A stretch of 64,000 nucleotides of DNA. Origin: Tetradesmus obliquus (lineage: Eukaryota; Chlorophyta; Chlorophyceae; Sphaeropleales; Scenedesmaceae). The notes under the pieces are model-generated. The model ran no database searches and was not told the origin of the DNA. It saw only the letters and a program-made list of their open reading frames with translations. This document shows, in pieces, positions 32,848-45,900 of the stretch. Made by a program: the position numbers and the translations under genes. Location: the NCBI GenBank assembly GCA_030272155.1, contig CP126193.1:2480001-2544000 (forward strand), in the 5' to 3' direction. Within the stretch, counting starts at the first letter, position 1, and the number at the start of each line of letters is the position of its first letter.

Positions 32848-33993
32848 TGCAGATGTCAGCATCTGTAGGGCTTGCGCCACCTGAGGCCGGACGGCTGCAT
32901 CCAGCGCTGCCGTTGCTGCTGCTGTACCTTGCTGCAACCGGAAAAGAAAACCCGTGCGATCAGCAGGCACACATGTCAAAAGCTGTTGCACCATGTGGGC
33001 ATAGCAAGCTCAGTGCTGAGTGCCGCACTGTGGTCTGAATGTGCACAAGTTACAGCAACACTGCACTTGCTGAGGTGCCACAGCATAACCGGACGCAGAA
33101 CTGACAGGAGTCCAGCAGCCACCTGGCTGCTGCTGCCTGGGTTGCTGCTGTGACTTGCACGGGGCTGGCATGCATGCACTGTAGCCTAGTGTCTGCTGAC
33201 ATCAAACACTGACATATCATATTACCCTGGCGCTCGCAGAAGCGTACCAGCAGTGTTGAAGTTAGCCTGCTTTGTTCAGCGCACCTGCTCCTCTAGCCAG
33301 GCCAGAAACTTAGCATACGTGGGTGGCCGCTGCTGCCCAAGCAGGTGTGCATTCCTGCAAGCAGAGGCACAGCAAGCAGCAGCAGAAGCCGTGCGCCGGG
33401 AAAACTTGCAGAGAGGGACGGTCGGCAGGGGTACTAGCTTGACAAAGTCACATCACCCATGCATGTGGCAGACGTCTCTGCTTGGCGACAGTAACATCAT
33501 GATGCCTGCTGCATGCCTGCCATTGCAAGATATCAAGCACGAGTATTTACTGACTTTGCCAAGCCTGCAGGATCATTGCCTACCCCACCAGCCTGAGTGC
33601 TGAGCAACTGCGCTGTGTGGTGTGTTCTCAAGATCACCTGATCAGCCGCTGCAGGTGCAGCTGCCAATCCACCACCAGGCAGCCCTGCCTGGCTAAGGCA
33701 GTGGTGTATGACCACTGCCGATGCTGCGTGAGCAGCGTCTGAGGCGACGCAGGCGCAGGCACTGCTACACCGTCATGCACAAGCACAGGATCGCCTGCTG
33801 CCGCTGCTGTAGCTGCTGCTGTGTGCATGCACCATGTATGGCGTAAAGGGTGCTTGGAGCTTGCAGCTTGTGAGAAGTTGTGTACAGCATGTGCAGCTGG
33901 GCTGCGCAGGCCGCGTTGTCTGCTGCTATTGCAGGGCTTCAGCATGTGAGCTTGTGTGTTGAGTGACATGCCAGAGGGACCCAAGTAATGCAC
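30528..33993 (-). CDS. Class IV PLP aminotransferase, aminodeoxychorismate-lyase-like
   Basis: Exons in coding order 33638-33993, 33285-33354, 32791-32931, 32467-32524, a tentative 38-base exon at 32115-32152, 30858-31327 and 30528-30672; total 425 residues with that exon. Fold-type IV PLP enzymes include branched-chain and D-amino-acid aminotransferases and ADC lyase (folate synthesis). Marks: SYTTALARQGCLVVDWQLHLQRL near the N-terminus, PPTYAKFLAWLEEQ, VTVLVTD, LAQAKHCGWALQRQPLE, the signature DEVLLSDSSGALLEGLVSNFF, the LPGISQARVLQAC region, and FLTNCVRGIQPVASVQLPDG at the end. The N-terminus before the core looks like an organelle leader; Met at 33993, 33969 or 33945 could start it. A 17-residue polyglutamine tract lies in exon 3. 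Ala/Ser runs interrupt the core. Exact reaction uncertain. Confidence 0.82.
31376..31431 (+). repeat. GCAGGCA minisatellite in an aminotransferase intron
   Basis: Short imperfect units of acaggcagc/gcaggcagt repeat from about 31360 to 31431, immediately upstream (sense) of the acceptor at 31328. Confidence 0.8.
31540..31620 (-). repeat. Acceptor-side echo of the penultimate aminotransferase exon
   Basis: ctccctggggccgcctgcca and the following ccagcagctg repeat the start of the exon whose acceptor is at 31328 (real copy near 31302-31330). Period about 257 bases. Confidence 0.75.
32794..32844 (-). repeat. In-frame CAG run encoding 17 glutamines
   Basis: Sixteen CAG codons followed by CAA, then GAG and a GTACGT donor. 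It ends exon 3 of the class IV aminotransferase gene, right at the splice site. Confidence 0.95.
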
Positions 33994-34250
33994 TGCAGCT
34001 GCTGAATGCGCAGTTTGTGTGCTTGAGGCGTGTTATGTAGGCTGATAAGCTCATCACAAGGAGCAAAGGCCAAGTACAGGATGGATGTCAGAAGAAGTTG
34101 AGCAGACACAACATGGCTGGCAGACTGCCAGGTGGCAGTGTGAGGGGCGTTTGCGAGGGAGGCTGCTCTGTTTCACTCAGTGAAAGGCAGGTGTTTTGGT
34201 TGCGACAGATACACACGTTGATGAGCGCACTTCTGCCGTAGTTCGCAACC
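33994..34250. promoter_or_regulatory. Divergent promoter between aminotransferase gene and right copy of the unknown chloroplast protein
   Basis: 257 bases separate the two proposed start codons. It lies immediately left of the 13.2-kb segment visible in both copies, so the left copy's equivalent is outside the window. Confidence 0.5.
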
Positions 34251-35596
34251 ATGCTGCACAGAGGAGCTGTACCCAGCACAGTACAGCGGCACACATGCAG
34301 CACTAGCTGTCCACAACAGCAGGGTAGCCTCTTGACTCCTTTTAAACAAACTACGCAGCGCCGGTGTATCGCCCTAGCCAGCAGACAGTCAGATCGCAGC
34401 CTCAGCGAACACGACGGGGGGCTGCTGCGCAAGGCCGTGCTTGCAACAGCTGTGTGTTGCGTGTTTGCGAGTAATGTAGGAGCTGCTCGGGCAGATAGCC
34501 AGAACTGGGTGCCTAGGAGGCACCACAGGCACATAGGCGAGCGCTTCACTGACACTTGGGCAGACAGCATCGTAGAGGTACGTGTAAGGGTCAACAAGGT
34601 CATTTTCAACTCTGTACCTTCCTTTAAAAGCAGTGCCGGAGCTTGCACTGCTAGCTGACAGGCGTATCTTGCTGCTGGACATTCATGCTGTTCAGCAAGA
34701 GCAGCAGCAGGCTCTGCAATGCCATGGTCAGCTGTGTAAGCAGTCCAGCAGCAATGCTGGCTTGTCAGTGTTGTTTTCGTTTGCTTTTGCAGATTGAGCA
34801 GGTCACTTCCTCGCGGGTCAGGGATCTGGAAAAGCAGCTAGAGCAGGAGCGCAAGCGTGCAGACGTGAGCACCGCGTTTGCAGCAGCGTTGAGGCAGTTG
34901 CATGTACCGCTTTCACAGCTTCGTGTGCATTGCTACAGCCATCATATCCGCATGTTTATGCGCTGCTCTGGCCATTTGCTGGTGGCCAGGCTGCATGAGT
35001 AGCAACAAAACCAGCACACGCGGCGTTGTGGTGGCACAGGTTGCGGTGCAAGTGTATTTGCTCGCAACAGCCCGACTCCCATAAACTGCTACAGCAATCT
35101 GTCGTCGCTGACTGATGTTCGTCGCTACCTGTGCATGTGTGTCTGCTGTGCAGTCAGAAGCCAGCAAGCGGCGAGAGGCTGAGCAGAAGTTCAAGCTGCT
35201 CAGTTTGCAGCAGGTGCGATGCTGCTGCAGCAGCAGCAGCAGCAGCAGCGGTAGCACAGCGATAGCGCAGCATGCGTCGCGTTGCAATGGCGGTGCACGC
35301 CGTCAAACTAGTTGCAGCAGCAGCGCATTGCTCAACGCATGTACTGCAAGTAACCTGCAGGCCGCAGCTGTGCGCAGCAAGCATTACAGCTGTGATTTGC
35401 TGTACTTATGCCATCACACGCAGCTCCGTTATGCTAGCCAGCTCCGGATGCAAACATATGCTGCCCCAGCAAAGCAGTTGCCGCGCTGCTGCTGCTGCTT
35501 CAGCCAGCCACTCTTCCTCTTGTTCTGTCTGACCCTTGATCACTCTCCTTCACCCCTGCTGCGCTTGTCTGTGCTGCTTATCTGCTTCCACAATCA

Positions 35597-35633
<37 letters not shown>

Positions 35634-38310
35634 CAGAAGTCAGCGCGGCCTGCAGACGATGACACGTGGCTCAGCATCAAGGTGGCTGGCGCAGACGTGA
35701 CAGGGCCCCTGGCCTTTGCGCTGCTGTTTGGCGGCATCTACGCAGCCTGGAGCAGCAGCAATGAAGCCAAGGCGCGGCAGCAGCAGGGCAGATGGGTGTA
35801 TGACCGCGGCCTGGGAGGCAAGAAGGTGAAGAGAGTCTGCTGCAGCTGCTGTATTTAAGTACTTGCAAGCTGCAGATGGCCATCATCAGCTGCGGGCATG
35901 CCAAGCAACAGCATGGCAGCATGCAGTGCTGAATTGCTTAGTTGCTTACATGCTTAGGTGCTTGGTGCCTGGTTCACTTGGTGCCCGTGTATGCTTGCTG
36001 CTGGTGTGTGCATGCAAGTCAACACGTTCTCTGAGTTGTACGCCCGCTGCTGCGTGCGCGTGTTGTGCTTGGTGCAGGTGTGGGTGCCGTACAAGACAGG
36101 CGCAGCAGCAGGCAGCAGCGACCTGCCGGAGCAGCTGTCTGATGCCGCCTTTGAGGAGCTCACCAGCAAGGCAGCAGGCCTGGCAGCAGAGCAGCGACGG
36201 AAGGAGCAGCCCTACCAGCCACCCAGCTGGTGAGCTTGCTGCTGCTGCTGCTGCTGTACTCTGCAACAAGTTGTCGGCGAGGAGTGTGGGCTGAAGCAAC
36301 ACATTGCTCCTAATGAAGCAAACGGCATGTGCATTGTGTCTGTAGCCGAGCAAATGGCGGGTGTCCTGCGCTGCAGCTGCCTGTGATGCACGCTCTGAAC
36401 ACTTGTTGTGCCACTGCGCAGGCTGGCCTGCAGTCATGCGTGGCTTTGTGTCCAGCAATCAGCTATGCATGCAGCATTCTGTTCTGCTGGATGGCTCAGC
36501 GACGCTATATGCCCATGCCTCACACGCTGCGCTGCTGCTGCTGCTGCTGCTGCTGCTGTGTGCCAGGTGGCAGGCGCCCATGAGCTTTGCAGCAGACGAC
36601 GCCACGCGTGCAGCAGCGCAGATGCAAGCTAGCGCGCTGCTGGCGCGCATAGAGCAGGCAAAGAACAGGGGCGAGGATTACAAGATCAGCGACATTGCGC
36701 TGCTGCGCCGTATCTGCCAGGCTGGCGGCGGCGTGACAGTGGACACGCGCACCGTGGGCGGGCGGGACGCCATTTATAAGGGAGCAGTGGAAGCAGCGAT
36801 GCGCAGGTGGGTTGTTGCTTGGCTGCTGTGGAAACGCGTGACTGGGGCTGGTGCAGCACAGTGCAGCGTAGACAACCGACTGGAGTTAGTGGTAGGGATG
36901 TTTTGAGCTAGTGCGCGAGTGTTGTTCTCTGCTGGTCGACAGGCTGATTGCACAGCTTGATTGTTGCACGTGAACAGGTACTTGCTGTGTAGCGTGTTGC
37001 AATCCTGCCTCGCCTCTCGTCTAAGCATTCCTTTATGCATGTTCCCAATACAACACCTCTGTGATGTTGCAGGTGCCTGGAGCCGATCAGTGTGGACGAG
37101 GCCGACCTGGCTGAGGAGGCCTCGCTGCAGTTTCCCCACAACATGTCAATACTCAACACGGCTGCCTTTCTCAGCGCATGATCTATCACACAACCACGTC
37201 ATCTAATGCACAACCCCGTATCATGCACGTCTTCGCAGGTGCCTGGAGCCCAGCAGTGTGGACGAGGCCGACCTGGCTGAGGAGGCCCCGCTGGCTTTCA
37301 CATTTTACATATCCCGACAGTCTGCCTTTGTCAGTGCAGCGACAACATAACCATCCTTATTCTGCACGTCTTCGCAGGTGCCTGGAGCCCAGCAGTGTGG
37401 ACGAGGCCGACCTGGCTGAGGAGGCGCCGCTGGCGTTGCACTTCCATCATCCGAATGTGTCTGCCACATCAGCATCATAAGTATCTTTCTCCTTCTGCGT
37501 GCAGGTGCCTGGAGCCGAGCAGTGTGGATGAGGCCGATCTGGCCGATGTGAGCCCGCTGGCGTTTGTGGCGGGCGTGGCGCAGGACGTGCAGATCCCCGA
37601 CGAGCGCGCCGTGAGCCTGGCCGCAAACTGGGTGGCGGGCGCGTGCAGGGCGCGCGTGGTGGAGGTGCGCTGCACATTGTGTATGTTGTGGCGCTGCGTT
37701 GAGATGGATGTGTCTGACGGTGCTTCAAGGCTTCATGGCAGCCAGCAGGGGGCAGTGCTGTGCGTGCGCTGCCATGGTGCATGCTTGATTGTGCTGCGAC
37801 TTGCTACACGCACACGCATGATGCAGCTGCCTGAGCTGTGGTCTGGCGGGAGGGATGCCTGCGGTGTCTGGCAAGAGGCTGCGGCAATTGTCAGCATGGT
37901 GCTGGTTGCTTTCAATTTGCCAGCGAGCCAGTTCTGTGTTGCTGTTGTACCCTTGGTGGGCAGCACTCTGCAATCACTTGTCACTATCTGCCTGCGCTGC
38001 CATGCACTGCTGTGCAACTGCTTGCTGCTGCTGCCCTGCAATACATTGCCTTCGCTGCTCCTACCAGGCCTACACCGCTGCCAAGAAGGGCGACGACGTG
38101 CTGTGCGCGACAGCCCTAGCGCAGCTGTCAAGCCTGCTGCAGGGCATGCCAGTGTTAGAGGCAGGCAGCAGCCAGGTGGGCCTCATCTCAGATGAACTGA
38201 AGGGCTGGGCTGATGGCGAGACGCTGCAGCGGCTGTACGGCCTGGCGATGCAGCTGGTGGAGCCGCAGCAGCAGCAGCTGGTGAGCAGCATGCTGGGCAT
38301 GCGCAGCTAG
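34251..38310 (+). CDS. Chloroplast-targeted membrane protein of unknown function, right copy (complete)
   Basis: Exons 34251-34577, 34793-34864, 35154-35213, 35634-35825, 36078-36229, 36567-36806, 37505-37664 and 38068-38310 give 481 residues. Start ATG at 34251 opens MLHRGAVPSTVQRHTCS, a basic Ser/Thr-rich leader. The hydrophobic segment AVLATAVCCVFASNVGAARA (about residues 63-82) suggests a second targeting step or an anchor. The membrane segment in exon 4 sits near residue 180, followed by DRGLGGKKVWVPYKTG. C-terminal exons carry SVDEADLADVSPLAFVAG, IPDERAVSLAANWVAG and a Leu-rich helical end (MQLVEPQQQQLVSSMLGM). The sequence from 34324 on equals the left copy. The first 73 bases of exon 1 lie outside the visible duplication. 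Function unknown. Confidence 0.8.
37073..37504 (+). repeat. Exon 7 echoes, right copy
   Basis: Same three echoes as at 2750-3181, with starts at 37073, 37239 and 37378 and the functional exon at 37505. No base difference from the left copy was seen. Confidence 0.9.
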
Positions 38311-39921
38311 CGGGGGTGTTTGTTTGTGAGCGGAGCTGTGGCAGCAGCTGTGGCAGCAGCAGCTGGTGAGCAGCATCCTGGCAAGTACAGCAGCCCTAAT
38401 TGTTTGTTGCAAGCTGTTCAGCAGCTGTGGCAGCAACTGCGACAGCAGCAGCTGGGCATGCGCAACTAGCGGGGTGTTTGTTTGGGAACAGAGCTGTGGC
38501 AGCAGCTGCGGCTGCAGCAGCAGCAGCAGCGCCGCAGCAGCCATGGCAGCAGCTGCGGCTGCAGTTGTGATTGGTCAGCAGCAAGCTGGGCATACGCAGC
38601 TGGCGGAGCTGTTTGGCAGCTGCAGCTGTGGTTTTTGCATAGGCCCTAAGCTGCTGTGGATGACTGGTCGGTGCGTAACGCTGCAGCTGTTCTTGTATAG
38701 GCGGCATGCTGAAGCAGCTCTAGCAGTGTGCTGTGTACCCGTGTGCACAGCAGCAACAGCTGTGCAGTGCTCCTGGTGATGCTGCTTCCTGCTTGCAATG
38801 TTTGCAGACAGCTATGTAAATCAACTGGCTACAAAGTAGATGTGGTGATTGGTTTTCAACCATGAGTATGAGTTTGAGCAACAGTAACTGAAGAATGAAT
38901 GGGAGAGCTTAGCGGGAAGGAACTCTCATTCCCCGGGTTTCTATTGGGCTAGATTACTACTTGCTTGGTGGGCGTTACACAGCAGCATGGTCTACTGTTG
39001 CGCCTTGTCTGACAGAGCACGCACCTCAAGAGCTTACACAGACAGTAGCCGATGCGGAGTTGCCATGCAGTACACAGGCAACCCTGCCTGTTTGGGGAGC
39101 CAATGACAGGCTTATCAGGGCATAAGTACACTTGAAGTTGGGACGCCATTAGCCCAGCCCTTGTCAGCTGTGCTAGATCATGCAAAATTCACAGCGCACA
39201 GATGCACAATTCAAGTAGACCGTATACTGAGGCAACGCTGTCAGGACAAACAGCTGGCCACTGCATTTGAGTGTGTCAGGAACTGCCGACTGTCAGGATT
39301 TGCCTTGCGGCAAAATGAAGTGCTGAAGCCTGTGGTCTTGTCGAGCCGTCAAACCCTAGTCAAACCCTGGTCAAATTCTACAATTGTCAAGTAATACACT
39401 TGGCTTGTCACGCGCTGTTGAGTCGTGAGCCATCAGGCTCCTCTATTGATAACAATCTCTACTCCAAATGGCTGCAGAAACTGCAATACTTGCTAGTAGC
39501 AGCCAGGTGACTGTTTGCGAGTAGGCACTGTGTGTAAAACACATGCACCAACAAGCATCCAGACAACCAAGCGACACCACCCCTGTCCCCTGGTCAAACA
39601 ATCACAACGTGCTGGTTGCTAGGCACAACAACCAATGAGCCCGCCGCAGCACTGCTGGCAGCAGCACGTTGCTGCTGCCGCTTGCTGCCGCTGCTCCCAC
39701 CATGCCCTGCACACCGGCTGCTGCGTCTAACCCCCAAAGCCAACCAGCCCCTCATGCTGCCGCTGCAGCAACACACCCGCTGGCATGGAAACGCACCAAT
39801 CGGCCAGCACTTTATCACTGACTGAATACCTGCGGCTGTGAATCAACACACGCACACATATCATGCACCAACAAACACTAGCTGCAGCCATGGCTTGAGT
39901 ACATCAAATCCATCACCAAAC
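38311..39921. other. Convergent intergenic region, right copy
   Basis: Identical to 3988-5598. Contains the tail echoes (about 38353-38488) and TGTAA at 38815-38819. No exon seen. Confidence 0.6.
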
Positions 39922-40091
39922 TCAAGCCCAGATGCCAAGCGCGCACATTGCGCCAGCACCCAGCACCACTGCCAGGTACATGCAGAAGCGCAGGCCGGGC
40001 CGCACGGTGAGGTCTCCCTTGCTGAACTCCTCTGCCAGCAGCTGGTTGAGGCCGATGTACAGCAGCATGCCGCCTGCAGAAACAGAGACAT

Positions 40092-40132
<41 letters not shown>

Positions 40133-40543
40133 GCCCGTGTCAGATAATGAGCGATGAGCTGGAAGAGGCCGATGTACAGCAGCATGCCGCCTGCAGAAGA
40201 AACAACATAACAGCAGCAGCAGCAACGGCAGCGGCAGCAGCGGCAGCAGCAGCAGCACACGTTACATGGTCGACTAATGACGAGAGGTGTGGTGCCTTGT
40301 CCATTGTCCTTGCTGCTGACCCTCAGCGGTACTGCCAGCTGTGCATTGCCCCTGGACAGCAGCGGCACTGCCAGCAGTGAGCTGGCTCGACAGCTGCCAA
40401 CATGCATATCGGGTGGTCCGACATTCCGCCTTGCAAAGCAACGATACACACCTGACACGCCGTTGAGGCCGCCCTGCACGGCGCGGTTGGTGAGGCTGGT
40501 GGCGTCGTAGGTTGAGGCGATGGTGATGCCGATGGCAATGCCT

Positions 40544-40576
<33 letters not shown>

Positions 40577-42294
40577 CAGTTATAGCAGCAGCAGTATGCA
40601 GACGCTGTGCCAGCGCGTTGTGAGGGGAAGTGAAAGGGACAGATGGTGATGCCAATTGCAATGCCTGCAGAGGCGCATCATTAGTGACCGAAAGTGAGGG
40701 GATGTGGAAGGAAGAGATGGTGGCCCGGCTGAGTGTGGCCGGGGGTGGCGCCAATGCGTGTGCAGCCTCAGCAATAGGGGCGGTGTGCTTGGCTGCAGCT
40801 GCGTCTAACGGCTTGCTGCTACACCTGCCTGAACAGCACACGAACAAAGCAATCTCCACCCAGCCATGCAACTGCTGCGAGTGCTGCGCTGTGCTGCTGT
40901 TGCCCCAGGCACCCACCTGCAGGCGTTGTCACGCTGTACACAAACAGCATCAGCACCTTCTTGAGGGTCGAGAAGCTGGTCAGGGCCAGCACAGAGCCCA
41001 GAGCCAAACCCTCCAGGCCCTGATGGATTGCCAGTGCCGTAATCAGTGTCAGCACCAGCTGCTTGTCCCCCGTTATAACCCCCACGCCGATGCCGATAAT
41101 AACACTGTGGAAGATGCAGCCGAGCTCCATCGTGACAGCAGTGACACCCTGCCTGATCGTCTTCATCTTCGTTGCTGCTTCTGACACATTCTCTGAGGAG
41201 CTGCTGTGAATGCGGTGGCAGTGGAAATCGGCTCCCTTTTTAGGGGTCGAGTTTGAGTGATGCTCTGTGCTTGTGACAGCGCAGGTACTGGAGTCCTTAT
41301 CCTCCTCCTCCTGCTCTTGAAGCTCGTTCCTGTATGACTCGGGGGCCAGTATGCCTGCAAGAGTGCTGTCAAGGATGACCAGCAGCAGGATGCCCGCCAG
41401 GATGGCGCAGCCGCCGACAGGCACTGGGAACTTCAGCGGCAGCCCATCAAGCTGCTCCAGCGCCTGCGGGCAGCACAACAGCACAGGACCCAGGTTAAGA
41501 ACTAATTCAACATGTGAACATGTGAAGTGCGCAGGTTGGAGAATGGCTGCGGTATGCCATCACGTGCCTTGCTGTTTTGTACCGGGAAATGGCTGGTTCA
41601 ATAGGTGGCTGCAAACAGCGGTTGCACGCAAAACAGGTTGAGCCTTGCAGTGTGGTGCTGCTTCCTGCCATGTGCTCAAAAGCTGCCGAGTGCGCTGCTG
41701 GACACTAAAGCAGCAGCGTACAGCAGCATGCTGGCGCGGCAGGAAGTCTGTCCCACCTCAGGCACGATGTGCACCAGCGCCAGCGCTGTGATGACACCTC
41801 CGCTGAATGCGCGCAGCAGCCGCGGCACCACTGTGTTGGTGCTCCTGAACCAAAGGGTGATCAAGCTGCACATGGAAGCTGCAAAGATGACAAACAGCCC
41901 AGCCACCCTGCAGCATGACAGCACACAAGTGCAGACGGCAGTGTCTCAGCTGTCTGCTGATGTGGTCTTGATGGTGACACGCATTCCGTCAGCTGTACCA
42001 TTCTGCACAGACCTAGGTCTAATGTGAGTATGGCGAAGGAGCTCTGTCAGCAATGCTGATGCCCTGCCAGTGTTGTAGGTGCCTTACTGCCAGTGCAGCA
42101 GGCAGGCCGCTGCTCCTGCTGCTGCTGCTCTTCTGCACTGCCTGCAGCTGGGTTGCATGCTCAAGCTGGTATCCATACATAGCGAGTGGCTGTTACCTGA
42201 GCTCCCAGCCGGCTGACATCAGCGGATGTCCCCCAGCATTCGCGCCCTCCTGCTGGTGCGCATGGACGTGCTCGAGTCCAAGGAGCAGCCGCAT
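39922..42294 (-). CDS. ZIP-family metal transporter, right copy
   Basis: Exons in coding order 42197-42294, 41757-41907, 40917-41463, 40452-40541 and 39922-40073; 345 residues. The translations of all five exons equal the left copy, including the TM4 HSVIIG, TM5 HQGLEG and TM6 TTPAGG signatures and the His-containing loop. If both copies are real, transporter dosage is doubled. The exon 5 and exon 4 echoes recur at about 40150-40213 and 40642-40673. Confidence 0.9.
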
Positions 42295-42944
42295 CTTGAC
42301 TCCTCCGCCAGATTAATTTGAGGAAGTTTAATTTTGGCAACACTTCACAACAAATACAGCAAATGTCGTGCCTAGGTGCAGTGCTTGCTGTGTACTGGCG
42401 TCCGCGCGTTTCGAGTTACACCAGCGGCAGCGACAGCTGGAGTCGTCGAATATGATACTTTAACTACTATGAGTGTGGTAGAAGACGGCTGCTGTCAGCT
42501 ACAAAGCCCCCAAAGTGTTCGGGGCAGTGATTACCGCACTTTCGAAAAGTAACCCCCAGTGACCGATGGCGCACCCTGCAACAGTAGCAGTACTCTCAAA
42601 CGCGTTTACATGAAGTTTCAGGTATGATTAAAGGACGGAGCCGTTAATACAGGCATTGACGTGCACCGGTCTCGCTTGAAAGGACACGCCCTGCTCAAGG
42701 CAACAACTGCAGTAAGAGCCGGTATAAAAGAATAGCAGGCGACACGCATTGCAGTAGCCGGTCAAAATGATCGAATGCACAGTTACAGCTCACCAAACTA
42801 GGCGATCCAAGCCTGAGCACGTGGCATGGCACGTGTCACCCAGCTGTGCCAAGCACTGCAGCAGGCAGCCACAGCATGCACACAACACACTGACGCTCCT
42901 GCGTCCCTGCAACCCAAAAGAGCACACACAAACACAGAAACCGC
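42295..42944. other. Spacer: ZIP 5' flank and HARS 3' UTR, right copy
   Basis: Identical to 7972-8621, with the minus-strand TGTAA at 42783-42787. No exon seen. Confidence 0.55.
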
Positions 42945-45900
42945 TCATGCTAGCTGGTCCACGGGCACCTCTGTCTGCTCACGTGAAGCCAGATCCTTCA
43001 CAGCCACAGCACCCCGCTCCCACTCCCCGCCGCCAACAAGCAGCAGCCGTGCAGCGCCGCTGCGCTCAGCATGCTTGAAGGCCCACTTCATCTTCTTGGC
43101 TTCCAAAATAACATCCACGCGGCGGCCGGCGGCACGCAGGCGGGCTGCGATGCCGCAGGCTGCGGGCCGCAAGCTCTCGTCCATCACCATGATGACGTCA
43201 TCCACCTGCAGCAGCACAGCCAGTGATTGTGCAATTACTCGCTCCAGTAATTGTGCATTCACTCCTGAATATTGTATAAATTCGTCCTTTGACAGTCAGC
43301 CGCCGCCGTCAGTAGCAGCAGCAACTCAACAGGGACACTCACTCATGTCAACGCATGAAATGCAATTGCTGCAGTGCAAACTACCATCAATCCAATGCCA
43401 ACTATTCATACCACAAGCAGCACTTGCAGCATCATGGTGACAGCAGAAAGCACACCAACAGCACCAGCAACGCCACTTAATAGGAAAAAACATGTACCTA
43501 CCTGCTGAGTCAGCGCTGGCAGCTGAGGCTTATCCTTCCGCAGCTCCACAAATACAGCATCACCAACGCCATATAAACCATTTGAAACACAATCAGCACT
43601 GGCAGCATGACAGCAGAAAGCACACCAACAGCACCAGCAACACCTCGTTCTGGCACCCACCTGCTGAGTCAGCGCTGGCAGCAGCTGCTTGTCCTTCAGC
43701 AGCTCCACAATGACTGCATCACCAAAGCCAAAGCCAGCACAGGGCACGTCCTCGCCGCCGAATGTGCCCAGCAACTTGTCATAACGGCCGCCGCCGCAGA
43801 TGGCACGCAGCTGCCCTGCCCGGTCAAAGCCCTCAAAGACAACCCCTGCAGGTGGTTTCAATGAACAAAGGTGCACCTTCAGAATGTGCATCGGTCACTT
43901 AGGGGCTGCTGACAGCAAGGGTTTTGTTGACTGCTGCACTCTTGGTGGTTTGACTGCTGCACTTCGAGGTGGAAGTGAAGCAGGTTGGTGCACAACGGGA
44001 TGGTGCGGTGAAGTAATGATGGATGTGTGCATTTAGATGTCCAGGGGTGAATGACTCAGGGTTGCGCGGGGTGGGTCAACCGCGAGTAAGTGAGCCCGGG
44101 CGGCTGCTGCCGCTGCTGTGCGGTGCCTTGTCCGCTGCCAGGCCCCACGGGGCAAGGGGCTGGAGCAAGGAAGCACCGCGCTGTGTATGCAAAGCATTAG
44201 GCCGTATGCTCCAAGCAACGTGGACGACTCAGCCACCCGTACCCACCCACCACCGTCACAACCACCTGCAACCATTCATAACAAAACATGACAACATTCA
44301 TAACAACAAATTACCAAAAACAGCGCACCTGTGTAGTAGGCCAGGCCGCGCACAACACCAGCATCAGACACCAGCCACTCCTGGAAGCCATACCCAACAA
44401 CCATGTGTAAGTTTGCACGCATGAGGCTGCCCAGCAACCACGCTGCCGCTTCCCAACCACCACGCACACAACCCGACCGCTGCCGCTTCCCAGCCACCAC
44501 TGTCGCAGCACCTGCAACTGTTCATAAAAATAACATAACAACAAATCAAAACAAACAGCGCACCTGTGTAGTAGGCCAGGCCGCGCACCACACTAGCATC
44601 AAACACCAGCCACTCCTGGAAGCCATATCCGGCAGCCAGGGCCCACAGCTGCCGCAGGTCGCCCAGTGCGTCGTGGCCAGCAGGGCCTAGCAGCTCCCCT
44701 AGCTGGTCCAGGCTGCGGCACGACAGCGCCGACAGAATGCCTGCAGTGCACAGAGCATTGCAATAGTTTAATTTCATTAGTCGAGTTTGTTGTTATTAGT
44801 TGATACAGGCAGTTGAAGAGGGGTCCCTACTTTCGGCAGGGCAGCAATGCTGGGCACAAGCACGGCGAGCATCAGAGCGCACAAGCAAGCACACAGAGCA
44901 GGAAATGCATAACAACACACCGTTCGTAACACCTGCCGGCACGGCCGCGCCGCATGCTCACCCTCTGTTGCGTCTGCGCTGACCCCTAGTGCCGCCAGCT
45001 CCGCTTCCACCTTGTCACGCGGCAGCTTCTCAAGCTTGTCCACAATCACACACACCTGCAGGCACGCGCACGCAGCGACAGTGTTCACAGTGAGCACAGT
45101 GTGCATAAAGGAGGCCTGTTACACTGTGTACGTGGGCGATGGATAGGGTGCAGGAGTTGCTTAGTTCAGGATAAGAGGCCCTGGCTTGTAGGTGCTTGCA
45201 CCTCCACAACCGCGCCACGCACAGCTCTCCACCAACACAGTTGACTTTGCCCGATCGCTTACGTGCAACATGCCATCTCTTTGTCAACAAGCTGCGCCTG
45301 AGCAGCCGCCGCAGCGCCGCACCTGTGCAAAGTTCTCGGGCGGCACGCTGTATCGCTCCAGCACCGCCGCCAGCACCTTGCGGCTGGACACCTTGATGCC
45401 CACGTCAGCAGCGCTGATGCCCACACGGCTGAAGAAGGTGGTGATGGCTGCCAGCAGCTCGGCTTCAGCCTCCACACCTGCCGCAGGTCAAGAAATAACA
45501 ACATAACACAATGACAACAGGTTATGTGCCACGTGGCTGAAGAAGGTGGTGATGGCTGTCAGCAGCGCAGCCTCAGCCTCCACGCCTGCGACAACAAGCA
45601 GTACATGGCACAACATGATGTGACAATGTAGCCTAAACCTACTTGCTGAGTAAATGAGAAATCACATGTCGGCTGCCAGCAGCTCGGCTTCAGCCTTCAC
45701 ATCTGCGGCAGGCCATGAAATAACAACATAACACAACGACAATAGGTTATGTGCCCGCGCGGCTGAAGAAGGTGGTGATGGCTGCCAGCAGCTCAGCCTC
45801 AGCCTCCACACCTGCGGCAGGTCATGAAATAACAACATAACAAAACAGAGATACGACATTACAGAACAGAGATACGTTATGTGCCCGACAGCCGAAGAAG

